From positions 1-43,578 of the forward strand of contig CANFOS010000028.1 in NCBI GenBank assembly GCA_947448735.1: a stretch of DNA of 43,578 nt, read 5' to 3'. The stretch's first letter is position 1. Every line of letters begins with the position of its first letter. Of this stretch, positions 34,165 to 42,682 are shown one piece after another. Below the pieces are notes generated by a model that saw only the letters and a program-made list of their open reading frames with translations, ran no database searches and was not told the DNA's origin. This DNA is from Comamonadaceae bacterium (GTDB lineage: Bacteria > Pseudomonadota > Gammaproteobacteria > Burkholderiales > Burkholderiaceae_C). A program made the translations under genes and the position numbers.

Positions 34165-34180
34165 AACGGGCAAGCCCGTT
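34165..34180. other. Short GC-rich dyad between comEC and the DUF2126 gene
   Basis: AACGGGCAAGCCCGTT, arms AACGGGC / GCCCGTT around two bases, in the 142-bp divergent gap. No long T-run follows, so it is more likely a protein site or RNA hairpin at the start of comEC than a terminator. Confidence 0.35.
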
Positions 34181-34281
34181 TCTGAGCCGACAGCGCTGAT
34201 TTATGACGTATATTGCCTTGGCCCGTGTATTGCTAGTATCTAAGGCCAGCAGACACCACCCAGCATTAAGCGAGAACTGCC

Positions 34282-37200
34282 TTGTCCCTTCACGTTGCCC
34301 TCAGCCACATCACGCATTACAAGTACGACCGCCTGGTAACGCTCGGTCCGCAAATCATTCGCCTGCGACCAGCCCCGCACAGCCGCACGCAGATTTTGTC
34401 TTACTCTTTGAGGGTCGAGCCGGCAGACCATTTCATCAACTGGCAGCAAGACCCGTTTGCCAATTACCAGGCCCGCTTGGTGTTCCCCAAGCCGACGCGT
34501 GAATTCAAGGTCACGGTGGACATGGTGGTGGACATGGTCACGCTGAACCCGTTTGACTTTTTCCTCGAACCAGAAGCCCAAGAGTTCCCTTTCAAATACG
34601 CGCCAGCCATGGCCCAGGAGCTGATGCCATACCTGGCGGTTGAACCTGCCACGCCGCTGCTGCAGGCCTATCTGGACAAAATTGACCGCACGCCGCGCCG
34701 AACCAACGACTTTTTGGTCAGCATCAACCAGCAACTGCAGCAGGACATCCAATACACCATCCGGATGGAGCCGGGCGTGCAAACGCCTGAGGAAACACTC
34801 AAGCTGGCACTGGGCTCGTGCCGCGACACCGGCTGGCTGCTGGTGCAGCTGCTGCGCCACCTGGGGCTGGCCGCACGGTTTGTGTCCGGGTATTTGATTC
34901 AATTGAAAGCGGACGTCAAATCACTTGACGGACCGAGCGGCACAGACAACGATTTCACCGACCTGCACGCCTGGTGCGAGGTGTTTTTGCCCGGTGCAGG
35001 CTGGGTCGGGCTAGACCCTACCTCGGGCCTGATGGCCGGCGAAGGCCACATACCGCTGGCCTGCACACCCGAGCCCTCCAGCGCCGCGCCGATTGAAGGC
35101 GGTGTGGATGAATCTGAAGTCGAGTTTGCGCACCACATGGGTGTGCAGCGTATTTACGAATCCCCGCGTGTGACCCAGCCCTACACCGACGACCAGTGGG
35201 CTGCAGTGCTGGCGCTGGGCGAGGCCGTCGACCGCGACTTGGCCAGCGGCGATGTGCGCCTGACGATGGGCGGCGAGCCGACCTTTGTCGCGGTGAACGA
35301 CCGGGATGCCGCCGAATGGAACATTGACGCCCTCGGCCCGACCAAGCGCGGCTACGCCACCGAGCTGGTGCAAAAGCTGCGGGCTGAATATGGCCAGGGC
35401 GGCTTTTTGCATTTTGGCCAGGGCAAGTGGTACCCCGGCGAGCAATTGCCGCGCTGGGCGCTCAGCATCTTCTGGCGCAAAGACGGCCAGCCCGTCTGGC
35501 AAAACCCGGCGCTGTTTGCCAACGAGAGCGAACCCTGCAACTACACCGCAAAAGACGCCGCACGATTTACCGCCCTGCTGGCCGACAAGCTGGGCATGAC
35601 GCCCGACTACATCACGCCGGGCTTCGAGGATGTCTGGTACTACCTCTGGCGCGAACGCCGCTTGCCGGTCAATGTGGACCCGTTTGAATCAAAACTCGAC
35701 GATGCGATGGAGCGCGAACGCCTGCGGCGCGTTTTCATGCAGGGGCTGGACGCGGTGGTCGGTTATGTCCTGCCGCTCAAGCCGCGCCCCGTGATTGCCG
35801 GCTCGACAGCGCCCCTGGCCGGGCCTGCCTGGACCACCGGTCCCTGGTTTTTCAGGGATGAGCGCATGTACCTGATGCCGGGCGATTCGCCCATGGGTTA
35901 CCGCCTGCCGCTTGACTCGGTGCCCTGGGTGTCCAAAACCGATTACCCGTACATGATCGAGGCCGACCCCTTTGCCGACAAATCAGCGCTGCCAGACGCC
36001 GCTGCCTTTGCCGGGCGCTACAACGCCAGCCTGGACGCCAATAAGCACCTGCTGGGCGGCAAAGATCGCGTCGAGCACTATCTGGCAGGCTTCAAACACG
36101 GCGTGCCGCCACGCTATGAGGCCCGCCGCGTGATGCAAGCTGCCACCGCATCGCAGCCCATGATGTCGCATACCGTCGACAGCTCAGCCAGAGCGCCAAA
36201 TGCCTTTGAATCAGCCGCCTGGCTGACCCGCACCGCCCTGTGCGTGGAAGTGCGAGACCCGCAGCGCGCCAATGGCCCCGGTGTAGGCCAGACTGTAGGC
36301 CCCAAGGCAAAAGCCGAAGCCGATGCCAAAGCAGCCGGACACAAAAGCGTCCCCGGCCAGACCGGTGCGCTGTACATCTTCATGCCGCCCATGGAGCGGC
36401 TGGAGGACTACCTCGACTTGCTGGCGGCGGTTGAGGCGACTGCGGCCAGTCTGGGCTTGAAAATCGTGCTCGAGGGCTACCCACCACCCCGCGATGCACG
36501 CCTGAAAATGCTGGCCGTCACCCCCGACCCGGGTGTGATTGAAGTCAATATTCACCCGGCTGAAAACTGGGGCGAACTGGTGGCACACACCGAGTTTTTG
36601 TATCAGGTGGCACACGAGACGCGCCTGTCTGCTGAAAAGTTCATGACCGATGGCCGCCACACCGGCACAGGCGGTGGCAACCACTTTGTGATGGGCGGTG
36701 CCACCCCGGCAGACAGCCCGTTTTTGCGCAAGCCTGACGTGCTGGCCAGCCTGGTGGCGTACTGGCACAACCACCCGTCGCTCAGTTATTTGTTCTCGGG
36801 CATGTTCATTGGCCCGACCAGCCAGGCCCCGCGCGTTGACGAAGCCCGCAACGACCAGCTGTATGAGCTGGAAATCGCCATGCGCGAGATCATGAATTAC
36901 CGCGACAAGTACGGGCGCGACACCGCCAGGCCGCCCCAAGGTGGTGCAGCCCCCTCGGGGGGCAGCGACCCACACGCAGTGGGGAAGCGTGGGGGCGACA
37001 TCTTCATGCCGCCGTGGATTGTTGACCGCACGTTGCGCAACATTTTGGTGGACGTGACAGGCAACACCCACCGCAGCGAGTTTTGCATTGACAAACTGTA
37101 TTCGCCAGACTCTGCCACCGGGCGGCTGGGTCTGCTGGAGTTGCGCGCTTTTGAGATGCCGCCACATGCCCGCATGAGCATTGCCCAGCAATTGCTGCTC

Positions 37201-37953
37201 CGCGCGCTGGTGGCCCGCTTCTGGAACAAGACTTACCTGAGCGCCAGCAACCGCCTGACCCGCTGGGGCACCGAGCTGCATGACCGCTTTTTGCTGCCCG
37301 CGCTGGTACGGATGGACTTCATGGATGTACTGACCGAGCTGAACGAGGCCGGCTATGCATTTGACATGGCCTGGTTTGAACCGCACCTCGAGTTCCGCTT
37401 CCCGATGATTGGACAAGTCAAAGCCAACAGCATCGAACTGACGCTGCGCAGCGCGCTCGAACCCTGGCATGTGATGGGCGAGGAAGGTTCATCCACCGGC
37501 ACAGCGCGTTATGTGGATTCGTCGCTGGAGAGGATTGAAGTCAAAGTGACAGGCCTGAACGACAGCCGCTATGTGGTCACCGTCAATGGCCGCGCGCTGC
37601 CGCTGCAAAACACCGGTACTGTGGGCGAGTACGTGGCCGGTGTGCGCTACAAGGCCTGGAACCCGCCATCGTCATTGCACCCGTCGATTGGTGTGCATGC
37701 GCCCTTGACGTTTGACATTGTCGACACCTGGATGGAGCGTTCGCTCGGTGGCTGCCAGTACCACGTGTCGCACCCTGGCGGCCTGAGCTACGCCAGCTTG
37801 CCCGTCAATTCATACGAGGCCGAAAGCCGCCGCCTGAGCCGGTTTGTGCAGATGGGGCACACGCCGGGCAAGATGCGGGTCACGCCAGCACAGGCGTCCA
37901 AAGAGTTTCCGTTCACGCTGGATTTGAGATCATCCAACCCAGACCTGAAGTGA
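34282..37953 (+). CDS. Giant transglutaminase-DUF2126 (putative amidoligase) protein
   Basis: A 1223-residue protein starting with TTG (LHVALSHITHYKYDRLVTLG is the standard N-terminus). Residues 1-90 are the transglutaminase N-terminal domain. The papain-like core has Cys180 (GSCRDTGW), His229 (DLHAWCEV) and Asp245 (GLDPTSG). From about residue 310 to the end is DUF2126, annotated as a putative amidoligase, with RLTMGGEPTFVAVNDRDAAE, EVNIHPAENWGELV and GGGNHFVMGG. Residues 884-906 come from a 69-bp dispersed repeat. Its partner, an ATP-grasp/alpha-E fusion, follows 12 bp downstream. The domains suggest peptide or isopeptide synthesis and hydrolysis on an unknown substrate. Confidence 0.92.
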   Translation: MSLHVALSHITHYKYDRLVTLGPQIIRLRPAPHSRTQILSYSLRVEPADHFINWQQDPFANYQARLVFPKPTREFKVTVDMVVDMVTLNPFDFFLEPEAQEFPFKYAPAMAQELMPYLAVEPATPLLQAYLDKIDRTPRRTNDFLVSINQQLQQDIQYTIRMEPGVQTPEETLKLALGSCRDTGWLLVQLLRHLGLAARFVSGYLIQLKADVKSLDGPSGTDNDFTDLHAWCEVFLPGAGWVGLDPTSGLMAGEGHIPLACTPEPSSAAPIEGGVDESEVEFAHHMGVQRIYESPRVTQPYTDDQWAAVLALGEAVDRDLASGDVRLTMGGEPTFVAVNDRDAAEWNIDALGPTKRGYATELVQKLRAEYGQGGFLHFGQGKWYPGEQLPRWALSIFWRKDGQPVWQNPALFANESEPCNYTAKDAARFTALLADKLGMTPDYITPGFEDVWYYLWRERRLPVNVDPFESKLDDAMERERLRRVFMQGLDAVVGYVLPLKPRPVIAGSTAPLAGPAWTTGPWFFRDERMYLMPGDSPMGYRLPLDSVPWVSKTDYPYMIEADPFADKSALPDAAAFAGRYNASLDANKHLLGGKDRVEHYLAGFKHGVPPRYEARRVMQAATASQPMMSHTVDSSARAPNAFESAAWLTRTALCVEVRDPQRANGPGVGQTVGPKAKAEADAKAAGHKSVPGQTGALYIFMPPMERLEDYLDLLAAVEATAASLGLKIVLEGYPPPRDARLKMLAVTPDPGVIEVNIHPAENWGELVAHTEFLYQVAHETRLSAEKFMTDGRHTGTGGGNHFVMGGATPADSPFLRKPDVLASLVAYWHNHPSLSYLFSGMFIGPTSQAPRVDEARNDQLYELEIAMREIMNYRDKYGRDTARPPQGGAAPSGGSDPHAVGKRGGDIFMPPWIVDRTLRNILVDVTGNTHRSEFCIDKLYSPDSATGRLGLLELRAFEMPPHARMSIAQQLLLRALVARFWNKTYLSASNRLTRWGTELHDRFLLPALVRMDFMDVLTELNEAGYAFDMAWFEPHLEFRFPMIGQVKANSIELTLRSALEPWHVMGEEGSSTGTARYVDSSLERIEVKVTGLNDSRYVVTVNGRALPLQNTGTVGEYVAGVRYKAWNPPSSLHPSIGVHAPLTFDIVDTWMERSLGGCQYHVSHPGGLSYASLPVNSYEAESRRLSRFVQMGHTPGKMRVTPAQASKEFPFTLDLRSSNPDLK
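36931..36999 (+). repeat. Dispersed GC-rich 69-bp repeat (inside the DUF2126 gene)
   Basis: Starts CCGCCCCAAGGTGGTGCAGC and ends AGCGTGGGGGCGAC. Exactly 23 codons, read as PPQGGAAPSGGSDPHAVGK then RGGD. It matches the element at 32796..32864 at both ends and in length. Confidence 0.85.
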
Positions 37954-37965
37954 CGATGAGACAAC

Positions 37966-40629
37966 GTGGCGAATAACAACAAACCGCTCTTTTCAGCACA
38001 TGCGCTGGAAGCGCCCGACACCCTGGCAGACGCACTGGCACCACCGGCCAGCAAAGGCCACTTTGACGAACTGCGCGGCCATGCGCAGGGTGCGCTGCCC
38101 AGTGCCTCAGCATCGCAGTCACAAAGTCAAAGCCAGGGCACGCAAAGTCAATCTCAAGGCACAGGCTTAACCGGTTCAATAGCTGCTGGCTCCAGCATCA
38201 GCCCCAACTGGACCACCTTCTTTAACTTTCTCGGCACGGACGGTTTTCACGACCTGAACCACCGCACCGCCAACCTGCGCCGGCAAATCAGCGACAACGG
38301 CGTGACCTACAACGTTTACGCCGATGCCAACGGGCCACAACGGCCCTGGTCGCTGGACTTGTTTCCGCTGATCATTTCGGGCGACGAATGGGCGGGCATT
38401 GAAGCGGGCATTCAGCAGCGCACCCGGCTGCTGAATGCGGTGATGGCCGATGTCTATGGCCAGCAAGCCCTGCTGCACCAGGGCTTGCTGCCGGCTGCGC
38501 TGGTGCAGGGCCACCCCGGCTACTTGCGCGCCATGCAGGGTGTGCAACCTGCAGGCGGCATGTTTTTGCACATTGCCGCGTTTGACATGGCCAAAGGGCC
38601 AGACGGCAAGTGGTGGGTGGTGTCGCAGCGCACCCAGGCGCCATCCGGTTTGGGCTACCTGCTCGAAAACCGCCTGAGCATTTCCATGCTGTTCCCAGAG
38701 GCTTTTCGCGGCATGAACGTCGCACGCCTGGCAGACTCTTACGCGTCCCTGATCAACAGCATGAAAGCCCTCAGCCCGGTGGCTGACAGCCATGCCAGCG
38801 CCCGCATCGTGCTGCTCACACCCGGCCCGTACAACGAAACTTATTTTGAACACGCCTATCTGGCGCGCTATTTGGGCCTGACGCTGGTTGAAGGCAGTGA
38901 CCTGCTGGTGCGCCATGAAAAGCTGTACCTCAAAACCCTGCAAGGGCTGGAGCCCGTACACGGTATTTTGAAGCGCATGGACGACGAGTTTCTGGACCCG
39001 TTGGAACTGCGCGCAGACTCCACGCTTGGTGTGCCTGGTTTGCTGCAAGTCATCCGTGCCGGCAACGTTCAGGTTGCCAACGCGCCGGGCTCCGCGTTTT
39101 TGGAGTCGCCGGCCCTGCTCGGCTTTTTGCCCGCCCTGTCTGAGCACCTGCTGGGCGAAACCCTGAGCCTGCCCTCTCTCAGCACCTGGTGGTGCGGTGA
39201 GCAGGCGGTGATGCAGGACATGCTGCCGCAGCTTAAAAACTGCGTCATCAAGCCCACCTTCCCGGGCTCAGGGATGGAATCGGTCATCGGCCACACCCTG
39301 AGCCAGCGCGGGCTGGACGAATGGGCAGGCCGCATGCTGCGCAACGGCGAAGACTACACCGTGCAGGCCTACATGCCACTGGCACAAACACCCACCTGGC
39401 AAGGCGAAAAAATCGCCCCGCGCTCAGCCATGCTGCGGGTGTTTGCCCTGCCTGACGGGATGGGTGGCTGGCGCGTGCTGCCAGGCGGCCTGGCACGGCT
39501 GGCCGGCATCAACGAAAACATTGCATCCATGCAGCGCGGCGGCAGCAGTGCTGACGTGTGGGCGCTGACGACCCGCCACAGCAAAGCTGATCCTGCCAGC
39601 ACAAGCGTACCTACCCCACACGAGCCAGCACTGCCCCTGCTGCGCAAACAACCGGTGACCAGTCGCGCGGCCGAAAACCTGTTCTGGTTGGGTCGCTACA
39701 CCGAGCGTGCTGAAAACTCATTGCGACTGGCGCAAATCACGCTGCAAAGCCTGGCCGGCGAAGACCAGTCGTCCCAGCCTCTGCTGACCTGGATCGGCCA
39801 GATGGCAGCCAACCATGGCCTGGTGCTTCATGACGTGCCCGCAGCCACCCAGGCCAAGCGGGTGTTTGAGCGCTCGCTGATTGCCGGCTTGGCTGATGTG
39901 GCCACACAAGCCAGTGTGGGCTTTAACTTGCGCGCCCTCAAATCTGCCGCATCGGCGGTGCGCGAGCGCCTGTCGCAAGAGCAGTGGCATGTGATCGTGC
40001 AGATGGAGCAGGATTTTTTCAGGCGCTGCGAGCTGTTCATGCCCGGGCAAGAGGCGCACCACGACTATTCGTCGATTGAAGCCCTGCGCGCACTGGAAGC
40101 CACCAGCCATCACCTGGCGGCCATTACCGGCGCACAAACCGACCGCATGATGCGCGACGACGGCTGGCGCCTGCTGAGCATCGGCCGCCACATCGAACGG
40201 CTGGCCACCCTGTCAGGCGCACTGGCGGCGGGCTTTGAAACCAAAGCCGTGTTCGACAGCAGCGGCTTTTCGGCCATTGTGGCCCTGTTTGACAGCACGA
40301 TTACTTTTCATGCGCAGTACCAGCAAAGGCGCGACCTGCCCGCGCTGCTCGACTTGCTGGTGCAAGACCTGGACAACCCGCGCTCGCTCAGCTGGGTGAT
40401 CAAAACCTTGCGCGGGCGGCTGCGCAAACTGGCCGATGACCCGCCGGGTCGTGAAGCCGACCTGGCAGCGCAACTCACATTACCAGACATGAACAACATC
40501 GGCGGGCCTGGCTGCGACTTTGCAAGCGCGTTTGCACAATGCCAGTCCGCCGCCTTGGCGCTGTCAGATGCGGTGTCGCGCCGCTACTTCAGCCACGCCA
40601 GCAGTGGCAACATCAGCCTGGGGGCATGA
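37966..40629 (+). CDS. Fused circularly permuted ATP-grasp / alpha-E protein
   Basis: An 887-residue fusion starting with GTG. Residues 1-65 are a low-complexity leader with a Ser-Gln/Gly-Thr stretch (residues 50-64). The ATP-grasp part (about 70-540) has RTQAPSGLGYLLENRLSISM, VLLTPGPYNETYFEHAYLAR and KRMDDEFLDPLEL. The alpha-E part begins at residue 566 with TSRAAENLFWLGRYTERAEN. In the minus-strand cluster the same two domains are separate genes. The adenine-binding VKEVHGAGG motif is replaced by VIKPTFPGSGMESVI, so the catalytic details may differ. It lies between the DUF2126 gene and a transglutaminase gene. Confidence 0.92.
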   Translation: MANNNKPLFSAHALEAPDTLADALAPPASKGHFDELRGHAQGALPSASASQSQSQSQGTQSQSQGTGLTGSIAAGSSISPNWTTFFNFLGTDGFHDLNHRTANLRRQISDNGVTYNVYADANGPQRPWSLDLFPLIISGDEWAGIEAGIQQRTRLLNAVMADVYGQQALLHQGLLPAALVQGHPGYLRAMQGVQPAGGMFLHIAAFDMAKGPDGKWWVVSQRTQAPSGLGYLLENRLSISMLFPEAFRGMNVARLADSYASLINSMKALSPVADSHASARIVLLTPGPYNETYFEHAYLARYLGLTLVEGSDLLVRHEKLYLKTLQGLEPVHGILKRMDDEFLDPLELRADSTLGVPGLLQVIRAGNVQVANAPGSAFLESPALLGFLPALSEHLLGETLSLPSLSTWWCGEQAVMQDMLPQLKNCVIKPTFPGSGMESVIGHTLSQRGLDEWAGRMLRNGEDYTVQAYMPLAQTPTWQGEKIAPRSAMLRVFALPDGMGGWRVLPGGLARLAGINENIASMQRGGSSADVWALTTRHSKADPASTSVPTPHEPALPLLRKQPVTSRAAENLFWLGRYTERAENSLRLAQITLQSLAGEDQSSQPLLTWIGQMAANHGLVLHDVPAATQAKRVFERSLIAGLADVATQASVGFNLRALKSAASAVRERLSQEQWHVIVQMEQDFFRRCELFMPGQEAHHDYSSIEALRALEATSHHLAAITGAQTDRMMRDDGWRLLSIGRHIERLATLSGALAAGFETKAVFDSSGFSAIVALFDSTITFHAQYQQRRDLPALLDLLVQDLDNPRSLSWVIKTLRGRLRKLADDPPGREADLAAQLTLPDMNNIGGPGCDFASAFAQCQSAALALSDAVSRRYFSHASSGNISLGA
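38113..38157 (+). repeat. Ser-Gln-rich coding segment with mixed codons
   Basis: Encodes SQSQSQSQGTQSQSQ using TCG, TCA, AGT, AGC and TCT for Ser and both Gln codons. Unlike the array at 29857 it is not a simple DNA repeat, so the amino-acid pattern has been kept while codons drifted. Confidence 0.8.
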
Positions 40630-40633
40630 CCAG

Positions 40634-41545
40634 ATGCTGCTCAGCCTGACCCATGAAACCCGCTACCACTACACGCCGGCAGTTGACAACGCCGACCATG
40701 TGCTGCGCCTGAGCCCGCCCAGCAGCGCTGCGCAAACCGTGCTGTCGCACCAGCTCGACATCCGCCCCACACCGTCCCGGGTGCGCAACATGAATGACGT
40801 GTACGGCAACCGCTGCAGCTTTTTTTCATTGCAGAGCAGCCACGACCAGCTCAGCGTCACGTCGCACAGCGTTGTGCTGACGCATGCGGCGGCACGGTCA
40901 TCAGCGCCCGGTTGCCAGCTTGCCTGGGAGCGGGTGCGCGACATGTTTCGCTACCGGGCCGGTGCGCCATACAACACCGCCTGGGAGTTTTTGTTTGCCT
41001 CGCCCTACGTGCCGCGTGACAAGGCCTTTGCAGAATTTGCCAGTCCCAGCTTTGCGCCCGGCATGCCGCTGCTGAGCGCCGCTGCCCAGCTGATGACCCG
41101 CATTCATCAGACCATGACTTACGACGGGGACAGCACGGATGTCAACACCCCCGCCCTGACCGCCCTGCAACAACGCAAGGGCGTGTGCCAGGACTTTGCC
41201 CACATCATGGTCGCCTGCTGCCGCGCCATGGGCCTGCCTGCACGCTACGTCAGTGGTTACATGCTGACGCAGCCCGCCCCTGGCCAGCCGCGCCTGATTG
41301 GCTGCGACGCATCGCACGCCTGGGCTTCGGTGTACTGCCCAGGCAGCGACCTTGACGAGGGCCACTGGTTTGACTTTGACCCGACCAACAACCGCATGCC
41401 CGGCGACGACTACATCACCCTGGCCACAGGCCGTGATTTCTTGGACGTGTCACCGCTGCGCGGGGTGATACGCGGCGGTGCACAACACGACCTGCGGGTG
41501 GCGGTCACCGTCATGCCACTTGAATCGATGCCAAGCCTCGTCTAG
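40634..41545 (+). CDS. Transglutaminase-like protein, plus-strand cluster
   Basis: A 303-residue protein with N-terminal MLLSLTHETRYHYTPAVDNA and a papain-like core with Cys185 (GVCQDFAH), His228 (ASHAWASV) and Asp249 (FDPTNN). It is a paralogue of the protein at 28065..28883 (same domain order, similar RGV(I/R)RGG end) but clearly diverged. The ATG at 40634 lies 4 bp after the fusion gene; an open frame reaching back to 40520 runs through that gene. It completes the plus-strand unit. Confidence 0.92.
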   Translation: MLLSLTHETRYHYTPAVDNADHVLRLSPPSSAAQTVLSHQLDIRPTPSRVRNMNDVYGNRCSFFSLQSSHDQLSVTSHSVVLTHAAARSSAPGCQLAWERVRDMFRYRAGAPYNTAWEFLFASPYVPRDKAFAEFASPSFAPGMPLLSAAAQLMTRIHQTMTYDGDSTDVNTPALTALQQRKGVCQDFAHIMVACCRAMGLPARYVSGYMLTQPAPGQPRLIGCDASHAWASVYCPGSDLDEGHWFDFDPTNNRMPGDDYITLATGRDFLDVSPLRGVIRGGAQHDLRVAVTVMPLESMPSLV

Positions 41546-41565
41546 ATTTTTTAAGGAAGACCCTG

Positions 41566-42051
41566 ATGACCACAACACACGACATTTACAAAAAACTGGC
41601 TGAACTCAACATCACGCTGCCGCCCATCTCGGTGCCAGCGGCAGCTTATGTGCCCTATGTGCAAACAGGCCATCTGATTTTTTTAAGCGGCAACATTGCC
41701 AAAAAAGACGGCCAGGCCTGGGTTGGCCAGCTGGGCAAAAACATCAGCCTTGACGAAGGCAAAGCCGCCGCCCGCGTGGTGGCCATCGGCCTGTTGGGCA
41801 CGCTGCATGCAGCGCTGGCCGCCACCGGCAAAGACCTGAACCACGTCAGCCGCATCGTCAAGGTCATGAGTCTGGTCAATTCAACCGCCGACTTTACCGA
41901 CCAGCATCTGGTCACCAACGGTGCCAGCGAACTGCTGGGCCAGGTGTTTGGCCCGGTCGTGGGCGCACACGCCCGAAGCGCCTTTGGCGTCGCCCAGCTG
42001 CCCATGGGTGCTTGTGTCGAGATTGAAATGATTGTTGAAGTCGGCAACTGA
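41566..42051 (+). CDS. RidA-like (YjgF/UK114 family) protein, long form
   Basis: A 161-residue protein of the COG0251 subgroup near 150-160 residues. VPYVQTGHLIFLSGNIAKKD and the C-terminal HARSAFGVAQLPMGACVEIE, with the conserved Arg that binds carboxylates in RidA deaminases, are visible. Classical RidA removes reactive enamines/imines; this subgroup is less well characterised. AAGGAAGACC precedes the ATG. It follows the transglutaminase by 20 bp and may share its transcript; no functional link is evident. Confidence 0.9.
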   Translation: MTTTHDIYKKLAELNITLPPISVPAAAYVPYVQTGHLIFLSGNIAKKDGQAWVGQLGKNISLDEGKAAARVVAIGLLGTLHAALAATGKDLNHVSRIVKVMSLVNSTADFTDQHLVTNGASELLGQVFGPVVGAHARSAFGVAQLPMGACVEIEMIVEVGN

Positions 42052-42062
42052 CTTTTTGAGCG

Positions 42063-42344
42063 GTGACGCAAGCCACTGACCCGCACATCGAAGGCGCCCT
42101 GCTGGCCCTGATTACCCAGCGCGGCCACCAAGCCAGCGCCTGCCCCTCTGAAGTGGCCCGCGCCCTGTCACCCGACGATTGGCGCGCCCTGATGCCACGC
42201 GTCAGGCAAGTCGCAGGCCAGTTGGCGCTGCGCGGCTTGCTGGAAATTTCACAAGGCGGGCAATCGGTTTCACCAGCGACGCTACCCAACGGCCCTTGGA
42301 AGGGGCCGATTCGGCTGCGACTGCCCCGAACGCTACATAATTAA
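42063..42344 (+). CDS. DUF3253 protein
   Basis: A 93-residue protein starting with GTG at 42063. ACPSEVARALSPDDWRALMP, then RQVAGQLALRGLLEISQGGQ and GPIRLRLPRTL, match the DUF3253 family, a small winged-helix-like protein of unknown function. It begins 11 bp after the RidA-like gene. Its last four codons and stop are supplied by the dispersed repeat at 42332. Confidence 0.85.
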   Translation: MTQATDPHIEGALLALITQRGHQASACPSEVARALSPDDWRALMPRVRQVAGQLALRGLLEISQGGQSVSPATLPNGPWKGPIRLRLPRTLHN

Positions 42345-42390
42345 TAGCTGCTTGCGCCCATATCTATTAGTTTTAAGGCACTTTTATATC
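42332..42390 (+). repeat. Dispersed AT-richer repeat, copy C (overlapping the DUF3253 stop)
   Basis: Starts GCTACATAATTAATAGCTGC and ends CACTTTTATATC. AGCTGCTTGCGCCCA is the best-preserved block; the TTGG and GCC blocks are worn. It provides the stop codon of the DUF3253 gene. Confidence 0.6.
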
Positions 42391-42682
42391 TAAAACGGCA
42401 AAAAATTGCTCAATTCGAGTGACTTGATCAGTTTTGCAGCCAAAGTTGCGGCATCTTTACTTATCGATAGTCGGCTACGGGCCACCAACGGGCGTTGGTG
42501 AGTGACCGCTGCCTGGTAACCAAATTTCGCCCGGTCAGCTTCGCGAAATGTCGATGTAACCGCATTCCCTTTTTAGCCATAAAACAGAGCGCGGCTTTTC
42601 GGTAAGTCGAGCTGTGAAGGTGTTCAAACCTTACCCAGGCGTGCTTTTCACCGGACCCCGCTAAATCTCTTGTCTCACCTCC
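42345..42682. other. Gene-free stretch with two hairpins between convergent genes
   Basis: Beyond the repeat copy no gene is supported in these 338 bases. A perfect dyad CACCAACG/CGTTGGTG with a 2-nt centre lies at 42483-42500, and ATTTCGC/GCGAAAT (42524-42530, 42543-42549) forms a second stem. They may act as a two-way terminator or belong to an unrecognised RNA. Confidence 0.5.

Noticed and set aside
34165..34180. Rho-independent terminator between comEC and the DUF2126 gene
   Set aside because: The two genes diverge, so no terminator is expected, and no T-run follows the dyad.
36211..37470. 419-codon open frame on the minus strand within the DUF2126 gene
   Set aside because: Shadow of a conserved gene in GC-rich sequence; composition is atypical and no motif is visible.
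38176..38200. Possible sixth copy of the AT-richer repeat (AATAGCTGCTGGC...)
   Set aside because: Only the AGCTGCT block matches; the later TTGG and GCC-ATTTTGATGCC blocks are missing, so chance is the simpler explanation.
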